A stretch of 21,917 bases of DNA from Candidatus Thorarchaeota archaeon (GCA_020355105.1 CP070658.1:2387881-2409797), one strand, 5' to 3'; shown: positions 1 through 7,870, counted from the first letter of the stretch. The notes: generated from the letters alone by a model not told the origin. A program made the numbers and translations.

Positions 1-38
1 AAACCTGAAATCTGTTGCGTCTAGTACTTCAAAGCGTC

Positions 39-587
39 ATGGACCTTGGAAACCCAAAGGAGCCCCGAATCTTAGTCTATCATGCCGGACAGTGTGATCC
101 GAGGAAGTGCACCGGAACCCGACTAGGGAGAATGAAGAAGGCACGCATGGTACGAAGTTTCCGACGAATTCCTTCTGGATCTGTGGTCCTGAATCCGGTT
201 TCCGAGATTGCTCTCTCTCCCTCGGACAGAAACTCGATTCTGCGTTCTGGTCTGGTCGCCCTTGATTGTTCATGGAAGCAGGCAGAAACAATCTTCGCGC
301 AGTCCAAGACTGGAAATCAGAGGGCCTTGCCTTACCTTCTAGCTGCAAATCCGACAAACACGTACAAGCCCATCATGCTATCCACTGCTGAAGCGATTGC
401 AGCGGCTCTCTATATCGCTGGGCTGAAGCAATTGGCTGAGAACGTCATGTCGGTGTTCAAGTGGGGGCCTTCGTTCATTGTACTGAACAAGGAGTGGCTG
501 GACTCATATTCGGATTGCACCACAAGTGAAGAGATAGTTGCGGTTCAGCAGGAGATAATGAAAGAACACCAGAGGTCTGCGGAATAA
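39..587 (+). CDS. tsr3: Tsr3, 18S/16S rRNA aminocarboxypropyltransferase (DUF367)
   Basis: Tsr3 transfers the 3-amino-3-carboxypropyl group of S-adenosylmethionine to a hypermodified pseudouridine of small-subunit rRNA, a late ribosome-maturation step in the cytoplasm. The protein shows the family's N-terminal QCDPRKCTG block, the VVLNP...LSPSDR segment, the ALDCSW motif and the LPYLLAANPTNT segment. I use ATG 39 (182 aa) because known archaeal members begin only a few residues before the QCDP block. TTG at 15 is an in-frame alternative and an in-frame stop lies at 6-8, so the gene is complete. No clear ribosome binding site precedes either start. The gene runs tail-to-tail into the RNase P RNA gene, whose 3' end is about 12 bases past this stop. 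The family call is strong; the start is uncertain. Confidence 0.92.
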   Translation: MDLGNPKEPRILVYHAGQCDPRKCTGTRLGRMKKARMVRSFRRIPSGSVVLNPVSEIALSPSDRNSILRSGLVALDCSWKQAETIFAQSKTGNQRALPYLLAANPTNTYKPIMLSTAEAIAAALYIAGLKQLAENVMSVFKWGPSFIVLNKEWLDSYSDCTTSEEIVAVQQEIMKEHQRSAE

Positions 588-598
588 GAACCGGGAAT

Positions 599-948
599 GG
601 CTCTGGTGCAAGGAGTAGCCCCAATTCTGTTCTGCTCCAATCTGTTACCAGAAAGGAGCTTTGCGACATCAGACTAAGCCTCCTACCCTACACCTCAGGC
701 CGACACATCGCAGGTGTATTCTTGGAGTTGCTACCCGGTGATGGGCCGTTTCATCCGGTCCGAGCTAGTCCTCAACAGCTTCAAACGCTGTTTCCTTGTC
801 ATCTCTAGCTCGGGGGTGTCGTTTCTGTTCCCAGAGCGAGGTTCTCACCTCCCTGTTCACACAGGACCGGCGTCGACACGTAGTTGGGAGCTTCCTCAGC
901 TCTCATCCCGTAGATGAGTACCGTCAGTCGCGCTCTTGCTCCAGAGCC
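599..948 (-). ncRNA. rnpB: RNase P RNA (archaeal, type A-like)
   Basis: This is the catalytic RNA that removes 5' leaders from pre-tRNAs. On the minus strand the ends pair as P1: GGCTCTGG-A-GCAAG (948-935) with CTTGC-A-CCAGAGCC (612-599), 13 pairs around one A/A mismatch. The P4 helix is visible: AGC-U-CCCAA (892-884) pairs with TTGGG-GCT (624-617), leaving the single bulged U that is universal in RNase P RNA. Other conserved blocks are CTGAGGAAGCTCCC (CR-I, around 886-899), ACAGAAACG (828-820), GATGAAACGGCC (755-744, like the GGTGAAACGG block) and ACAGAATTGGGGCT (CR-V, 630-617). The length of about 350 nt fits the family. It lies just after cbf5 and has its own TATA box at 970-979. No credible protein is encoded here. 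I did not fold the specificity domain fully. Confidence 0.93.
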
Positions 949-969
949 GTTCATACGTCGAAAGTTTCG

Positions 970-979
970 CATAAAAAGC
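970..979 (-). promoter_or_regulatory. TATA box of the RNase P RNA gene
   Basis: The minus strand reads GCTTTTTATG, centred about 25 bases before the deduced 5' end of the RNA (948), the normal archaeal TATA-to-start distance. The same run of five T residues lies about 30 bases after the cbf5 stop and could also end cbf5 transcription. This is inferred from position and sequence only. Confidence 0.6.
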
Positions 980-1003
980 TGGTCAGTTCCTGTGTTGCCT
1001 CTA

Positions 1004-2011
1004 CTACTCTGAAACACGCTTCTTCCACATCTGTGGATAACGTCCCCTCTCCATCAAGACTCTCTCAGTGATTGCCATAATCCCGCTCTTCGCTTTCGCT
1101 ATCATGTCTGAGGTCTTGGTGCTCCTAGCTATCGCAATGGCCTCTCCCTTCATTGTACTCAGGATCACAAGTTCGTTTCTCTGTATGTCTGTACCAAGGC
1201 TCACAACCCCACTAGCGGCAAGGTTCGCACCATGGCAGATAGCATCAACGGCACTATCCCGCACTTGTATCGATGGCAGGTGGCGGAGTGCAAACTCTAT
1301 TGGAAGTAGGTACTTCCTCAACTCGACTTCCTCGCCGTTTTCTTTCCAGAAGTGATACGCATCCTTGAGATCGTGGAGCGAGCAGAGGTGTTCATCTTCG
1401 CGAAGCGACCCCACACGAGTCCGTCTAAGTTCTCTCATACTGGCTCCCACACTCAGAGCCTCTCCTAGGTCGAAACACAGCTTCCGAATGTATGTGCCAG
1501 CTTGACAGCCCACTCGGAACAATACGAGGCGGCCCTTGACTTCAAGCACCTCGATGTAGTAAACCTGTCTCACTCTGAGAACTCTCTTCACAGAAGATCT
1601 GAGAGGTGGTCTTTGATAGATCTTGCCAACAAACTCGTTGATGACTCGAAGTATTTCGTCGTCCTCCACCAGGCCATGCAGTTCCATCAGACAGACATAC
1701 TCTTTCCCTGCTGGTAGCAGAGCCTGCATTGCTTTTGTGGCATTGCCTACTCCTGTAGGAAGTATTCCTGTAACTGCTGGGTCAAGAGTACCTCCGTGGC
1801 CCACACGATTGGCGTTCAGGATTCTGCGTACCCATGTGGCCACCTCATGACTTGTGGGACCTGAAGGTTTGTCCAGCACAATAACACTGTTGCCAAGTAG
1901 ATATTCAATCGGGAGGTTCTCCAATGATGAGAAGCCAAAGTCTGAACTGGTAGTTTCATTTGACTTCAGAATAATCTCTCGGGGCTGGTCTGCTGGCAGA
2001 AGGCCCTTCAT
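1004..2011 (-). CDS. cbf5: Cbf5/TruB-family tRNA/rRNA pseudouridine synthase
   Basis: Cbf5 is the catalytic subunit of archaeal H/ACA ribonucleoproteins. It isomerises uridines in rRNA under guide-RNA direction and can make pseudouridine 55 in tRNA. The 335-aa protein has the N-terminal dyskerin-like segment, the LDKPSGPTSHEV motif near residue 46, the catalytic motif GGTLDPAVTG with Asp77, the YIRKLCFDLGE motif and a C-terminal PUA domain from about residue 245. ATG 2011 has a strong site (GGAGG, 7-base spacer). It is the last protein gene of the adkA-EMC3-eL34-cmk-eL14-cbf5 run, an order found in many archaea, and the RNase P RNA follows directly. Confidence 0.96.
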   Translation of the reverse strand: MKGLLPADQPREIILKSNETTSSDFGFSSLENLPIEYLLGNSVIVLDKPSGPTSHEVATWVRRILNANRVGHGGTLDPAVTGILPTGVGNATKAMQALLPAGKEYVCLMELHGLVEDDEILRVINEFVGKIYQRPPLRSSVKRVLRVRQVYYIEVLEVKGRLVLFRVGCQAGTYIRKLCFDLGEALSVGASMRELRRTRVGSLREDEHLCSLHDLKDAYHFWKENGEEVELRKYLLPIEFALRHLPSIQVRDSAVDAICHGANLAASGVVSLGTDIQRNELVILSTMKGEAIAIARSTKTSDMIAKAKSGIMAITERVLMERGRYPQMWKKRVSE

Positions 2012-2049
2012 GTTCTATCCTCCAAGGGCCACCCCACAATCAGTACTGA

Positions 2050-2331
2050 CTACTGAGGTAGTCTAATCTTCTCTCGGAACTTCTCCTTCAGTCCGGCATC
2101 TTCTAGTGCCTTCTCTACGGCACTATCATCGGCACCCTTTTCTATGGGAATCTCCATCTCCAACGGTTCCAGATGTCGAATGTTGCACTTCCGCCTTCGC
2201 ACGCTACTCACATGCTTCGGTCCGGTCACTACAACGAATCTGCCTTCCATCTCGTCTATTATTACACAGTAGCTTCCGGTTTCGCGTCCTACTGTCTTTA
2301 TGCACACACGTCCAATTCTGTACAGAGTCAT
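2050..2331 (-). CDS. rpl14e: 50S ribosomal protein L14e (eL14)
   Basis: This is a large-subunit protein found in archaea and eukaryotes, with an N-terminal KOW/SH3-like fold. The visible family sequence is YRIGRVCIKTVGRETGSYCV followed by VVTGPKHVSSVRRRKCNIRHLEP. I start at the internal ATG 2331 (93 aa): it has GAGGTG 8 bases upstream, and family members begin at this point. A longer in-frame extension to 2373 has no family similarity. It lies between cmk and cbf5; the 38-base gap to cbf5 contains the cbf5 ribosome binding site. Confidence 0.95.
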   Translation of the reverse strand: MTLYRIGRVCIKTVGRETGSYCVIIDEMEGRFVVVTGPKHVSSVRRRKCNIRHLEPLEMEIPIEKGADDSAVEKALEDAGLKEKFREKIRLPQ

Positions 2332-2454
2332 TTCAGAGCACCTCGCCGGTCCTCGGTCTAGCTGAGGCCGCAAGTCGCCTCACGGTCTCATCCCATTGGA
2401 CTGGGAGAAACAGGCTGTCGACTATTGACTGCCATATCAGCCTTGCGCTTCCTA

Positions 2455-3000
2455 CTACATTCCATGCTGCTCAAAGAAAGTTCGAATTGCTGCGGTCAAA
2501 ACCCTGACTACACCATCGAGGTCATATCTGTCCGTTCTCAGAATCAGGTCGTAGATTGACTGGTCGCCAATCTCAACACCGTAGAACTCCTTGTATCGAG
2601 CACTCTCGCTGCCTTCTCTGGCAATTGTTTCTCGTTTTGCGTATTCGTAGTCAGTGGCGTCGCGTTCGGAGATTCTCTTTATGCGAACGTCAAGTGGAGC
2701 TGTCAGTAGAATCTTGAAGTCTGCATGTTCTCCAGCCATCCAAGCGGCCAACTGACCGTCGATTACTACATCGCCCTTCTCGGCTTCCACTCTCAGTGTG
2801 TCATCCAAGAGCCTGTCTATCTCCCCATCTTGCTCTGCTACTCTGCTGAACTCTTCAAGAGTAAGCCCTCTCTCATCAGCCAGCCTACGGAAAATGATGC
2901 CAGCTGAGACTCTTCTGAGTTTGAACTCCTTTGAGATTTTGTCTGCTACGGAACTCTTCCCTGTTCCGTGAAGACCACCAATGGTCACAACGCGCTTCAT
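2455..3000 (-). CDS. cmk: Cytidylate kinase (archaeal type)
   Basis: Cmk phosphorylates CMP/dCMP with ATP, feeding pyrimidine nucleotide pools in the cytosol. The 181-aa protein opens with the P-loop GGLHGTGKSS (residues 8-17), followed by the RRVSAGIIFRRLADERG segment and VVIDGQLAAWMAG, typical of archaeal Cmk. A basic RIKRISERDATDYEYAKRET lid region comes near residue 110. ATG 3000 lies 4 bases after the eL34 stop codon, so the two are almost certainly cotranscribed. About 120 bases of non-coding sequence separate it from eL14, with one GAGGC/GCCTC hairpin of unknown meaning. Confidence 0.95.
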   Translation of the reverse strand: MKRVVTIGGLHGTGKSSVADKISKEFKLRRVSAGIIFRRLADERGLTLEEFSRVAEQDGEIDRLLDDTLRVEAEKGDVVIDGQLAAWMAGEHADFKILLTAPLDVRIKRISERDATDYEYAKRETIAREGSESARYKEFYGVEIGDQSIYDLILRTDRYDLDGVVRVLTAAIRTFFEQHGM

Positions 3001-3004
3001 CTTA

Positions 3005-3271
3005 CTATTCTCGCGCTTTGCGGATTATTCCTCTTCTTGTTGCTCTGGCAGTCGCGTAGCCACCATATGGGCGATTGGGTCTCTTTGAGGAACGACTCGA
3101 TTTTCCAACCCGTCCCTGCTTGGTCCCCCTAGGGAGCTGCATTCGCTTGCTTGTCAATGCACAGGTGCCTCTGGCCCTGTAGAACTTCTCGCGATGGACG
3201 ACAAGCCTACCACCAGGCGTCCTTTTGCTGCGATTTGCTCTTCCTTTTGTCAATTGGCCGGGACGTGGCAT
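3005..3271 (-). CDS. rpl34e: 50S ribosomal protein L34e (eL34)
   Basis: This is a small, very basic large-subunit protein. MPRPGQLTKGRANRSKRTPGGR, the KFYRARGTCALTSKRMQLPRGTK segment and the RPNRPYGGY...ATRRGIIRKARE end match archaeal L34e. The frame stays open far upstream, but ATG 3271 (88 aa) is chosen because GGGTGA sits 6 bases before it and the family starts with MPRP. The Cys pair often seen in L34e (CxxC near the middle) is mostly missing; only one Cys is visible. The gene lies between the EMC3-like gene and cmk, the usual archaeal order. Confidence 0.93.
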   Translation of the reverse strand: MPRPGQLTKGRANRSKRTPGGRLVVHREKFYRARGTCALTSKRMQLPRGTKQGRVGKSSRSSKRPNRPYGGYATARATRRGIIRKARE

Positions 3272-3363
3272 AGTATTCACCCAAATAGCCGTCAGTGGCT
3301 TTTCCTCTGAGCCCTCGGTCTTCTCTTTTAAGGAAACCGGTGTCTTGTAGATTGAGATTGAAA

Positions 3364-3942
3364 CTAAGTCAGTGAAACTCCCATTATTCTCTGGAGTATC
3401 TGTCCTAGTCCTAGGCCCACCATCATATAGAACCCGAAGAAGGTAATCCCAAACCCATAGGCTGTCGGGACACCCAACCAACCTGTGAAGAACGGTAGGA
3501 GCTTGTGTACGCTAAATGGAATGACTGCTACTACCTGATCGTGACCTGCACCGGTGATAGGATCATCGATAATGAAGTAGAAAGCTCGAAGAACAGTGAA
3601 CAACAAGATGAAGGGGATGAAGAACATCAGAGACGGCTTACACCTCTGAGTCAGCATCTCACGTTGGATTCTTTCAATGTATGCCTTTCGCCGCTTCACC
3701 TTTCTCATGAGTTTCTCGTTCTGAGTCTTCTCGGCTTCCTTCTGCATCTCTTGATGCTGCTTTATCTCCGCCTGGTATCTATTCAACCTCCGCATGTCAG
3801 AAAAACGCTTCATCGCTAGGTTGCTTAGAGTTGTTATGCCGAGTGAAATCACCATTATGAAGAGTGCCGCATAAGGAGGTGTCTTGAATAGGGCAAAGGT
3901 GATGTTGAACCACGCCATAAAGTCGCCGAATGGATCCTGCAT
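3364..3942 (-). CDS. EMC3/TMCO1-like (DUF106) membrane insertase homolog
   Basis: This is an archaeal member of the Oxa1/YidC/EMC3 superfamily of membrane-protein insertases, anchored in the cytoplasmic membrane. In 192 aa I see a first membrane segment at about 23-42, a charged coiled-coil hairpin at about 45-98 that in this family reaches toward the ribosome or cytosol, a second segment at about 104-125 and a third at about 162-185. A LSNLAMKRFSD motif follows the first segment. ATG 3942 lies 6 bases after the adkA stop. Its place between adkA and eL34, with SecY nearby, is conserved in many archaea and supports a role in membrane-protein biogenesis; insertase activity itself is inferred from homology. 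Confidence 0.9.
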   Translation of the reverse strand: MQDPFGDFMAWFNITFALFKTPPYAALFIMVISLGITTLSNLAMKRFSDMRRLNRYQAEIKQHQEMQKEAEKTQNEKLMRKVKRRKAYIERIQREMLTQRCKPSLMFFIPFILLFTVLRAFYFIIDDPITGAGHDQVVAVIPFSVHKLLPFFTGWLGVPTAYGFGITFFGFYMMVGLGLGQILQRIMGVSLT

Positions 3943-3948
3943 CTGTTT

Positions 3949-4539
3949 CTACTCCATGAGTGTTGATGCCAGTTCGGAGGCCGCCTCTTCTACCTTTCCC
4001 TCGCGGTTCTTGATTACTCTGACGGTTGCACCTGTGATGGTCCCCACAGAAACTGCAGCGGCTCTACACATCCTTTGATGAGTGTCAATCTCATCCACTC
4101 TCTGTTCATCGCGCGTTCGTGTTTCGTCAGAGCTCCGTCTGCCAGCAATCTTCTCCGGATCTGCTTCCACAAGGACTACAGTCTTGGGCTGAAGTGTTTT
4201 GGATACCCATTCAGGTAGTCCTATGAGGAAGCCATTCTTGGTCTGAATGAGTGTGTGAGTGTCCACGATGACCCTCGCAGTTTTCGCCTTCTTCGCAATA
4301 GCCTCGCCGGCCAATCTCTGAACCTCTCGTTGTTTTGCCGTGGGCATCTTTCGCAACTCGTCTCTGTCCTTTATGAGCCCCTTCTCCAAGGCGACCTCAA
4401 ACATCTCTGTGCCGATGTTCAGTACCAGCACCTCTTCTCCGTGTTGACTCTTGACCATCTCAACTGCAGTGTCGATCACAGTTGTCTTGCCAACGCCTGG
4501 GATACCGGTGACAATGACCACATTCCTTGCTTCCGACAT
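3949..4539 (-). CDS. adkA: Archaeal adenylate kinase AdkA
   Basis: AdkA interconverts AMP, ATP and ADP. It is the archaeal form, only distantly related to bacterial Adk. The P-loop GIPGVGKTT is at residues 12-20, followed by the LNIGTEMFEVALEKGLIKDRDELRK block, VIVDTHTLIQTKNGFLIGLP, and the RRSSDETRTRDEQRV lid with several Arg residues. I choose ATG 4539 (197 aa): GAGGTGG lies about 8 bases upstream, while the GTG at 4551 sits inside that site. A good TATA box at 4594-4603 lies about 55 bases before the start, so this is probably the first gene of a six-gene unit ending at cbf5. Confidence 0.95.
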   Translation of the reverse strand: MSEARNVVIVTGIPGVGKTTVIDTAVEMVKSQHGEEVLVLNIGTEMFEVALEKGLIKDRDELRKMPTAKQREVQRLAGEAIAKKAKTARVIVDTHTLIQTKNGFLIGLPEWVSKTLQPKTVVLVEADPEKIAGRRSSDETRTRDEQRVDEIDTHQRMCRAAAVSVGTITGATVRVIKNREGKVEEAASELASTLME

Positions 4540-4593
4540 GAGGCTGACCACCTCTCACCCTTCGCAAAACTGGCCGTTGGTCACCTTCTACTA

Positions 4594-4603
4594 GTTATAT
4601 ACG
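4594..4603 (-). promoter_or_regulatory. TATA box upstream of adkA
   Basis: The minus strand reads CGTATATAAC, a near-consensus archaeal TATA box. Transcription would start about 25 bases downstream, near 4572, giving a leader of roughly 30 bases that contains the GAGGTGG ribosome binding site. It lies in the only sizeable gap (4540-4622) between the NUDIX gene and adkA. Confidence 0.65.
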
Positions 4604-4622
4604 TTCTGGGAGGTCAACAGAA

Positions 4623-5074
4623 TTAGAATCCGAGTCGTTCCCGAAGAAGGTCTAAAAACACTCCGTGACCTGGTGCAAGCTCCAGCACTTTGTCGGGCAG
4701 AGAGGCCCATTCAATGTCGAAGACAATCGTATCTGGTGTGTCCTCGTTAACTATGCTTGGATCTGACTCCACATGATTCCACGATTCAGGGGTTTCTTCT
4801 TCACAGATGAGCGGTAGAAGTGCCGGCGGTGTACTTCATCGATTCCGTACTCACTCTGGTCGACCCTCACGCTGCCCAAGTGTCCAACAACTATGAGGGA
4901 GTCTAGTCCCGTTTCCTCAACAGCCTCTCGAAGCACAGCATGTTCGAGGGACTCTACCTCTTCCGGAGTCCCTGCGGGAATCTGGAGCCCGAAACCCTCG
5001 AAGCCACGTTCCCTGAAGACAAGCAGGTGGCTCCCTTTCGTGATGTAGGCAAAGACCTTCTCTCGAATCTTCAA
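4623..5074 (-). pseudogene. NUDIX hydrolase interrupted by a -1 frameshift
   Basis: NUDIX enzymes hydrolyse nucleoside diphosphates linked to another group. The Nudix box GX5EX7REUXEEXGU is complete at residues 35-57 (GTPEEVE...REAVEETGL). From TTG 5074, which has GGTGAT about 6 bases upstream, the frame runs to a stop at 4751 (107 aa). The family's C-terminal part continues in another frame down to the TAA at 4623: ETPESWNHVES, then IEWASLPDKVLELAPGHG. One extra base in the minus-strand AAGAAGAAACCCC tract (4789-4802) would join them into about 150 aa. It could be a sequencing error, a genuine broken gene or programmed slippage; I cannot tell which. Both halves look conserved, so the damage is recent or artefactual. 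It follows the membrane protein gene by 26 bases. Confidence 0.8.
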
Positions 5075-5100
5075 GAAACATCACCGTGCCTACAGGACGA

Positions 5101-6156
5101 TTATTCCTTCTTGGGCGGCCTCTTCTTGTTCTTCTTCCTCTTGTACGTCTTGACTCCCTTTGCCGAGGTCACAATCTCGACGACCTCGTCTGCCTCAAGT
5201 ATGCCTTCACACATCTCCTTGCGCTTCTTCTTCACCAGTATCTCTGGTTTCTCAACTTTCTCAACCTTCCTCTTGAGAACAACAGTTGCGCCCAATCGAA
5301 CGGCATAACTTGTGATTCTTTTCCTGATTCTCTTCTGGGATAACTCGTTTAGAACAATTATCGGAATGATAAAAGCCATGACAAGAAGCGGTAGTCCTAG
5401 AATCCACAGGAAGCTGATGAGGAGATTCGTCGGCGTGATTGGTCGGAGGTCAACAAGATACGGCTGGTAAAACTGGGTCAAAAACATGGCCACAGGGAAG
5501 GCTATCAAGGCGTATCCTCCTAATGTGTTTCCGACCCAGCGGCCCACTCCCTGCATATCAGGACATTGGCGTATTCTCATCTTATCTTCCTTCAGATGCG
5601 TTACTACTCCTGCGTCGTTCAGTACCCACGTAGCTGAGAAGAGAGGAAGTACCACCACTAGGAGAAGCAGTGAAGCAATTAGTGTCAATGATATCTCATA
5701 CATGACCTGCATATTGATCGGCCCATACAACGTTTGCAGTTCACTCGGTAAGTCAGTAAGTGTGAACACGTTGCCCCGAACCCATCCCTTCAGGAACTCC
5801 GACGTACTTACGCTGAAGAGCGCTGGTGCCACAGCCCTTCGTATCATTCGCGCACCCCCAAATTCAGAGCCAATGTTCATTATGTTCATCTCGTAAGAGG
5901 CGCGTTTGTAGTTTCTAGCAACTACTAGGAACACAATTGCCAACGGCACTGAGAGCCCCATGTACTCTACGAGAAGTATGGGAATCCCCACAGCTATTAC
6001 GAAGAGTATGTCTTCATACGCGGATCCTGCCCAGACAGATAGAATGTCCGACGCTTCAGCAGCCACTGTCACATCCACTATGATTTGAATGGCGGCCCAG
6101 ACACCTACAACAAAGAACAGTACGGGCAATGCATACCTAACCTTGCTTGACACCAT
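5101..6156 (-). CDS. Unrecognised polytopic membrane protein with basic C-terminal tail
   Basis: I do not recognise the family. The 351-aa form (ATG 6156) has membrane segments at about 8-30, 48-66, 69-83, 155-179, 212-232 and 244-270, then a cytosol-like tail (271-351) with several Lys/Arg clusters, ending in a run of Lys, Arg and Pro. The tail also holds a short acidic/hydrophobic stretch (317-332). ATG 6156 follows GGGGT by 8 bases; the frame is open to GTG 6216, and a weak TATA-like CCTAAAATGG at 6217-6226 would place transcription start between the two. It directly follows SecY and precedes the NUDIX gene. A basic tail after a membrane bundle recalls the ribosome-binding tails of Oxa1/YidC proteins, but that is only an analogy. 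Confidence 0.75.
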   Translation of the reverse strand: MVSSKVRYALPVLFFVVGVWAAIQIIVDVTVAAEASDILSVWAGSAYEDILFVIAVGIPILLVEYMGLSVPLAIVFLVVARNYKRASYEMNIMNIGSEFGGARMIRRAVAPALFSVSTSEFLKGWVRGNVFTLTDLPSELQTLYGPINMQVMYEISLTLIASLLLLVVVLPLFSATWVLNDAGVVTHLKEDKMRIRQCPDMQGVGRWVGNTLGGYALIAFPVAMFLTQFYQPYLVDLRPITPTNLLISFLWILGLPLLVMAFIIPIIVLNELSQKRIRKRITSYAVRLGATVVLKRKVEKVEKPEILVKKKRKEMCEGILEADEVVEIVTSAKGVKTYKRKKNKKRPPKKE

Positions 6157-6283
6157 TGTGTAATACCCCAGCGATTCTCCTTTCCTTCTCTCAGACCCAC
6201 TGGAAGATGCATACACCCATTTTAGGTTTGCCTCAATTTCAATCGCTATCGACTCAACTCGAAATGAGCCCGATTGAGTGAGC

Positions 6284-6302
6284 GGCGAGCGGCTTTCTCG
6301 CC
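6284..6302 (-). terminator. Hairpin just after secY
   Basis: The minus strand reads GGCGAG-AAAGCCG-CTCGCC, a 6-base-pair GC-rich stem with a 7-base loop, starting 8 bases after the secY stop. No T-run follows, so it is a weak terminator candidate. It could instead be a processing or mRNA-stability element between secY and the membrane protein gene. Confidence 0.35.
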
Positions 6303-6310
6303 CATGAACT

Positions 6311-7813
6311 CTATAGGATTCCCAGAAGTCCAGCGACGCCTTCGCCGCCCATCTGTGCGAGCTGTTCCTTGGCTATCTGCTCATAGTACTGCTTGATGAT
6401 TGAAACCATCAGAAGAATACCAGTACCACTCGCCAGGGCACCTGCGACATCCGCAGCTGCAGCGAGAACTCCAACGAGGAACCCACCAAGGCTGGCAACT
6501 ATTGGGATATACCTGTCCAAGAGGCGCTCCAGAACCTTCTCGCTTCTCCTGAAACCGGGCACGATGTAACCTGAGTTCAAAAGCTGCCGGGACACGTCTC
6601 TTGGTGCTATGCCTGAGATATCAACCCAAACCTTGGAGAATCCCCAACACAGCAGGATCATCAAGGCCGCATAGACAATCACGTGGATGAGTCCGTCCGC
6701 CTCGTTGACCACAGCAAACAGTCCCTGAGGTGGTGTGACATAACGAGACAGGCCCTCGGTGGCAATCATGCGTGCACTGTCTGGGTCTTGCTGGAAGACA
6801 CCTATCCAATTCAACAGGGGATTGGTTCCAGCTGAGTTGAAGTTCGTATAGATTATCTGCCCGAAGAACAGGATGTTGGCGAAAAGCGCCTGAGCTAAGA
6901 TCACAGGTATGTTTGAGGTATATAATAGCTTGATTGGATATCTTGCCTTCATTCCTCTGTACTTGGCATATTGTAGGGGTATTTCCACTCTCACGGTTTC
7001 CATCCAGATGACCCCGAACACTATGATTAGGGTCACAACCAACGTGAACAAGCTAGGGCTGAAGCCATCTCGAATTAGGAGCCACTGCCACGGAACAAAT
7101 GGGCCAACGTCAGTGCCGATTCCAAAGAATCTCAAAGTGTTTGCTAGAAGGGCCGCGATGATTCCCTTCGGAAGCTGAGTAGTGGCCTCGGGGTAGTAGG
7201 GGGGCGCAATGGATTCTAGGTCAACGAAGTTGAGTGCGTTGAACATTACTTGGCCGGCGACGTTGGTCATGATGAAGAGCGATACACCTGAACCAAGTCC
7301 CCATCCTTTCTGGATAAGCTCATCCATCATGATTACGATGATTCCCGCTATGAATAGCTGCATGAACACTATCAGTGCGGCCTCAGGTCCCAGTGGGCCA
7401 TACGCATTGCCAACAATGTAGGCAATTGCCTGGAACGCTGTCATGATCAGAGCTAGAACTTTCTGACCTCCGGTGAACATTGCTCTGTCTTCAGGGTCAC
7501 CGAAGTCCACATCGATAATCTTCGAGCCTGAGAGAAGCTGCATGACCAGACCTGCAGTGACTATGGGCCCTATCCCGAGCTCCATCAGAGTTCCTCTCGT
7601 ACTTGCGAGAATCACTCGCAGAGCCCATAGATAGTCAGTTCCAACCGTCTTGTCAACGCCGTACAGGGGGATGTGTGACATGAGAAGGAAGAGTATGAGG
7701 ATTACAGCCGTCCATACCATCTTCTCACGGAAGGACACCTCTCGATCAGGTGCCTTTACCTCTGGCATCACCCTGACGAATGGTGAAAGAGCCCTAAGGA
7801 ATGCAGACGGCAA
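6311..7813 (-). CDS. secY: Preprotein translocase subunit SecY
   Basis: SecY is the channel subunit of the SecYEG/Sec61 translocon in the cytoplasmic membrane. The 500-aa protein has about ten membrane segments and the signature ELGIGPIVTAGLVMQLLSGSKII near residues 77-99 in the plug/TM2 region. It also has the cytosolic loop with YAKYRGMKARYPIKLLYTSNIPVIL, the DISGIAPRDVSRQL loop and the QYYEQIAKEQ end. The start is TTG 7813: AGGAG lies 8 bases upstream. ATG at 7768 (before PEVKAPDREV) is a weaker option. Unlike its neighbours it has a 137-base upstream gap with a TATA-like box, so it may have its own promoter in addition to read-through from uL15. Confidence 0.97.
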   Translation of the reverse strand: MPSAFLRALSPFVRVMPEVKAPDREVSFREKMVWTAVILILFLLMSHIPLYGVDKTVGTDYLWALRVILASTRGTLMELGIGPIVTAGLVMQLLSGSKIIDVDFGDPEDRAMFTGGQKVLALIMTAFQAIAYIVGNAYGPLGPEAALIVFMQLFIAGIIVIMMDELIQKGWGLGSGVSLFIMTNVAGQVMFNALNFVDLESIAPPYYPEATTQLPKGIIAALLANTLRFFGIGTDVGPFVPWQWLLIRDGFSPSLFTLVVTLIIVFGVIWMETVRVEIPLQYAKYRGMKARYPIKLLYTSNIPVILAQALFANILFFGQIIYTNFNSAGTNPLLNWIGVFQQDPDSARMIATEGLSRYVTPPQGLFAVVNEADGLIHVIVYAALMILLCWGFSKVWVDISGIAPRDVSRQLLNSGYIVPGFRRSEKVLERLLDRYIPIVASLGGFLVGVLAAAADVAGALASGTGILLMVSIIKQYYEQIAKEQLAQMGGEGVAGLLGIL

Positions 7814-7861
7814 ATCGAATTCTCCTGCAGGTAAGTTTTCTTGGCTGCCAGTTTGGCTTCA

Positions 7862-7870
7862 CCTTTAAAG
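7862..7870 (-). promoter_or_regulatory. Possible internal promoter (TATA box) for secY
   Basis: The minus strand reads CTTTAAAGG within the 137-base uL15-secY gap. A start about 25 bases downstream (near 7840) would leave a leader of roughly 27 bases containing the AGGAG site. The rest of the gap (7871-7950) shows no gene that I can support. Confidence 0.5.

Noticed and set aside
714..1071. Open reading frames across 714-917, 796-1071 and 805-1017
   Set aside because: They lie inside or across the RNase P RNA and the end of cbf5 and have no protein features.
2374..2454. Possible C/D-box guide RNA between cmk and eL14 (GGGATGAG ... CTGA)
   Set aside because: The C box matches poorly, there are no internal C'/D' boxes, and the distance is only suggestive.
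3272..3481. N-terminal extension of eL34 by 70 residues
   Set aside because: It overlaps the EMC3-like gene in another frame; the internal ATG has a good ribosome binding site and matches the family start.
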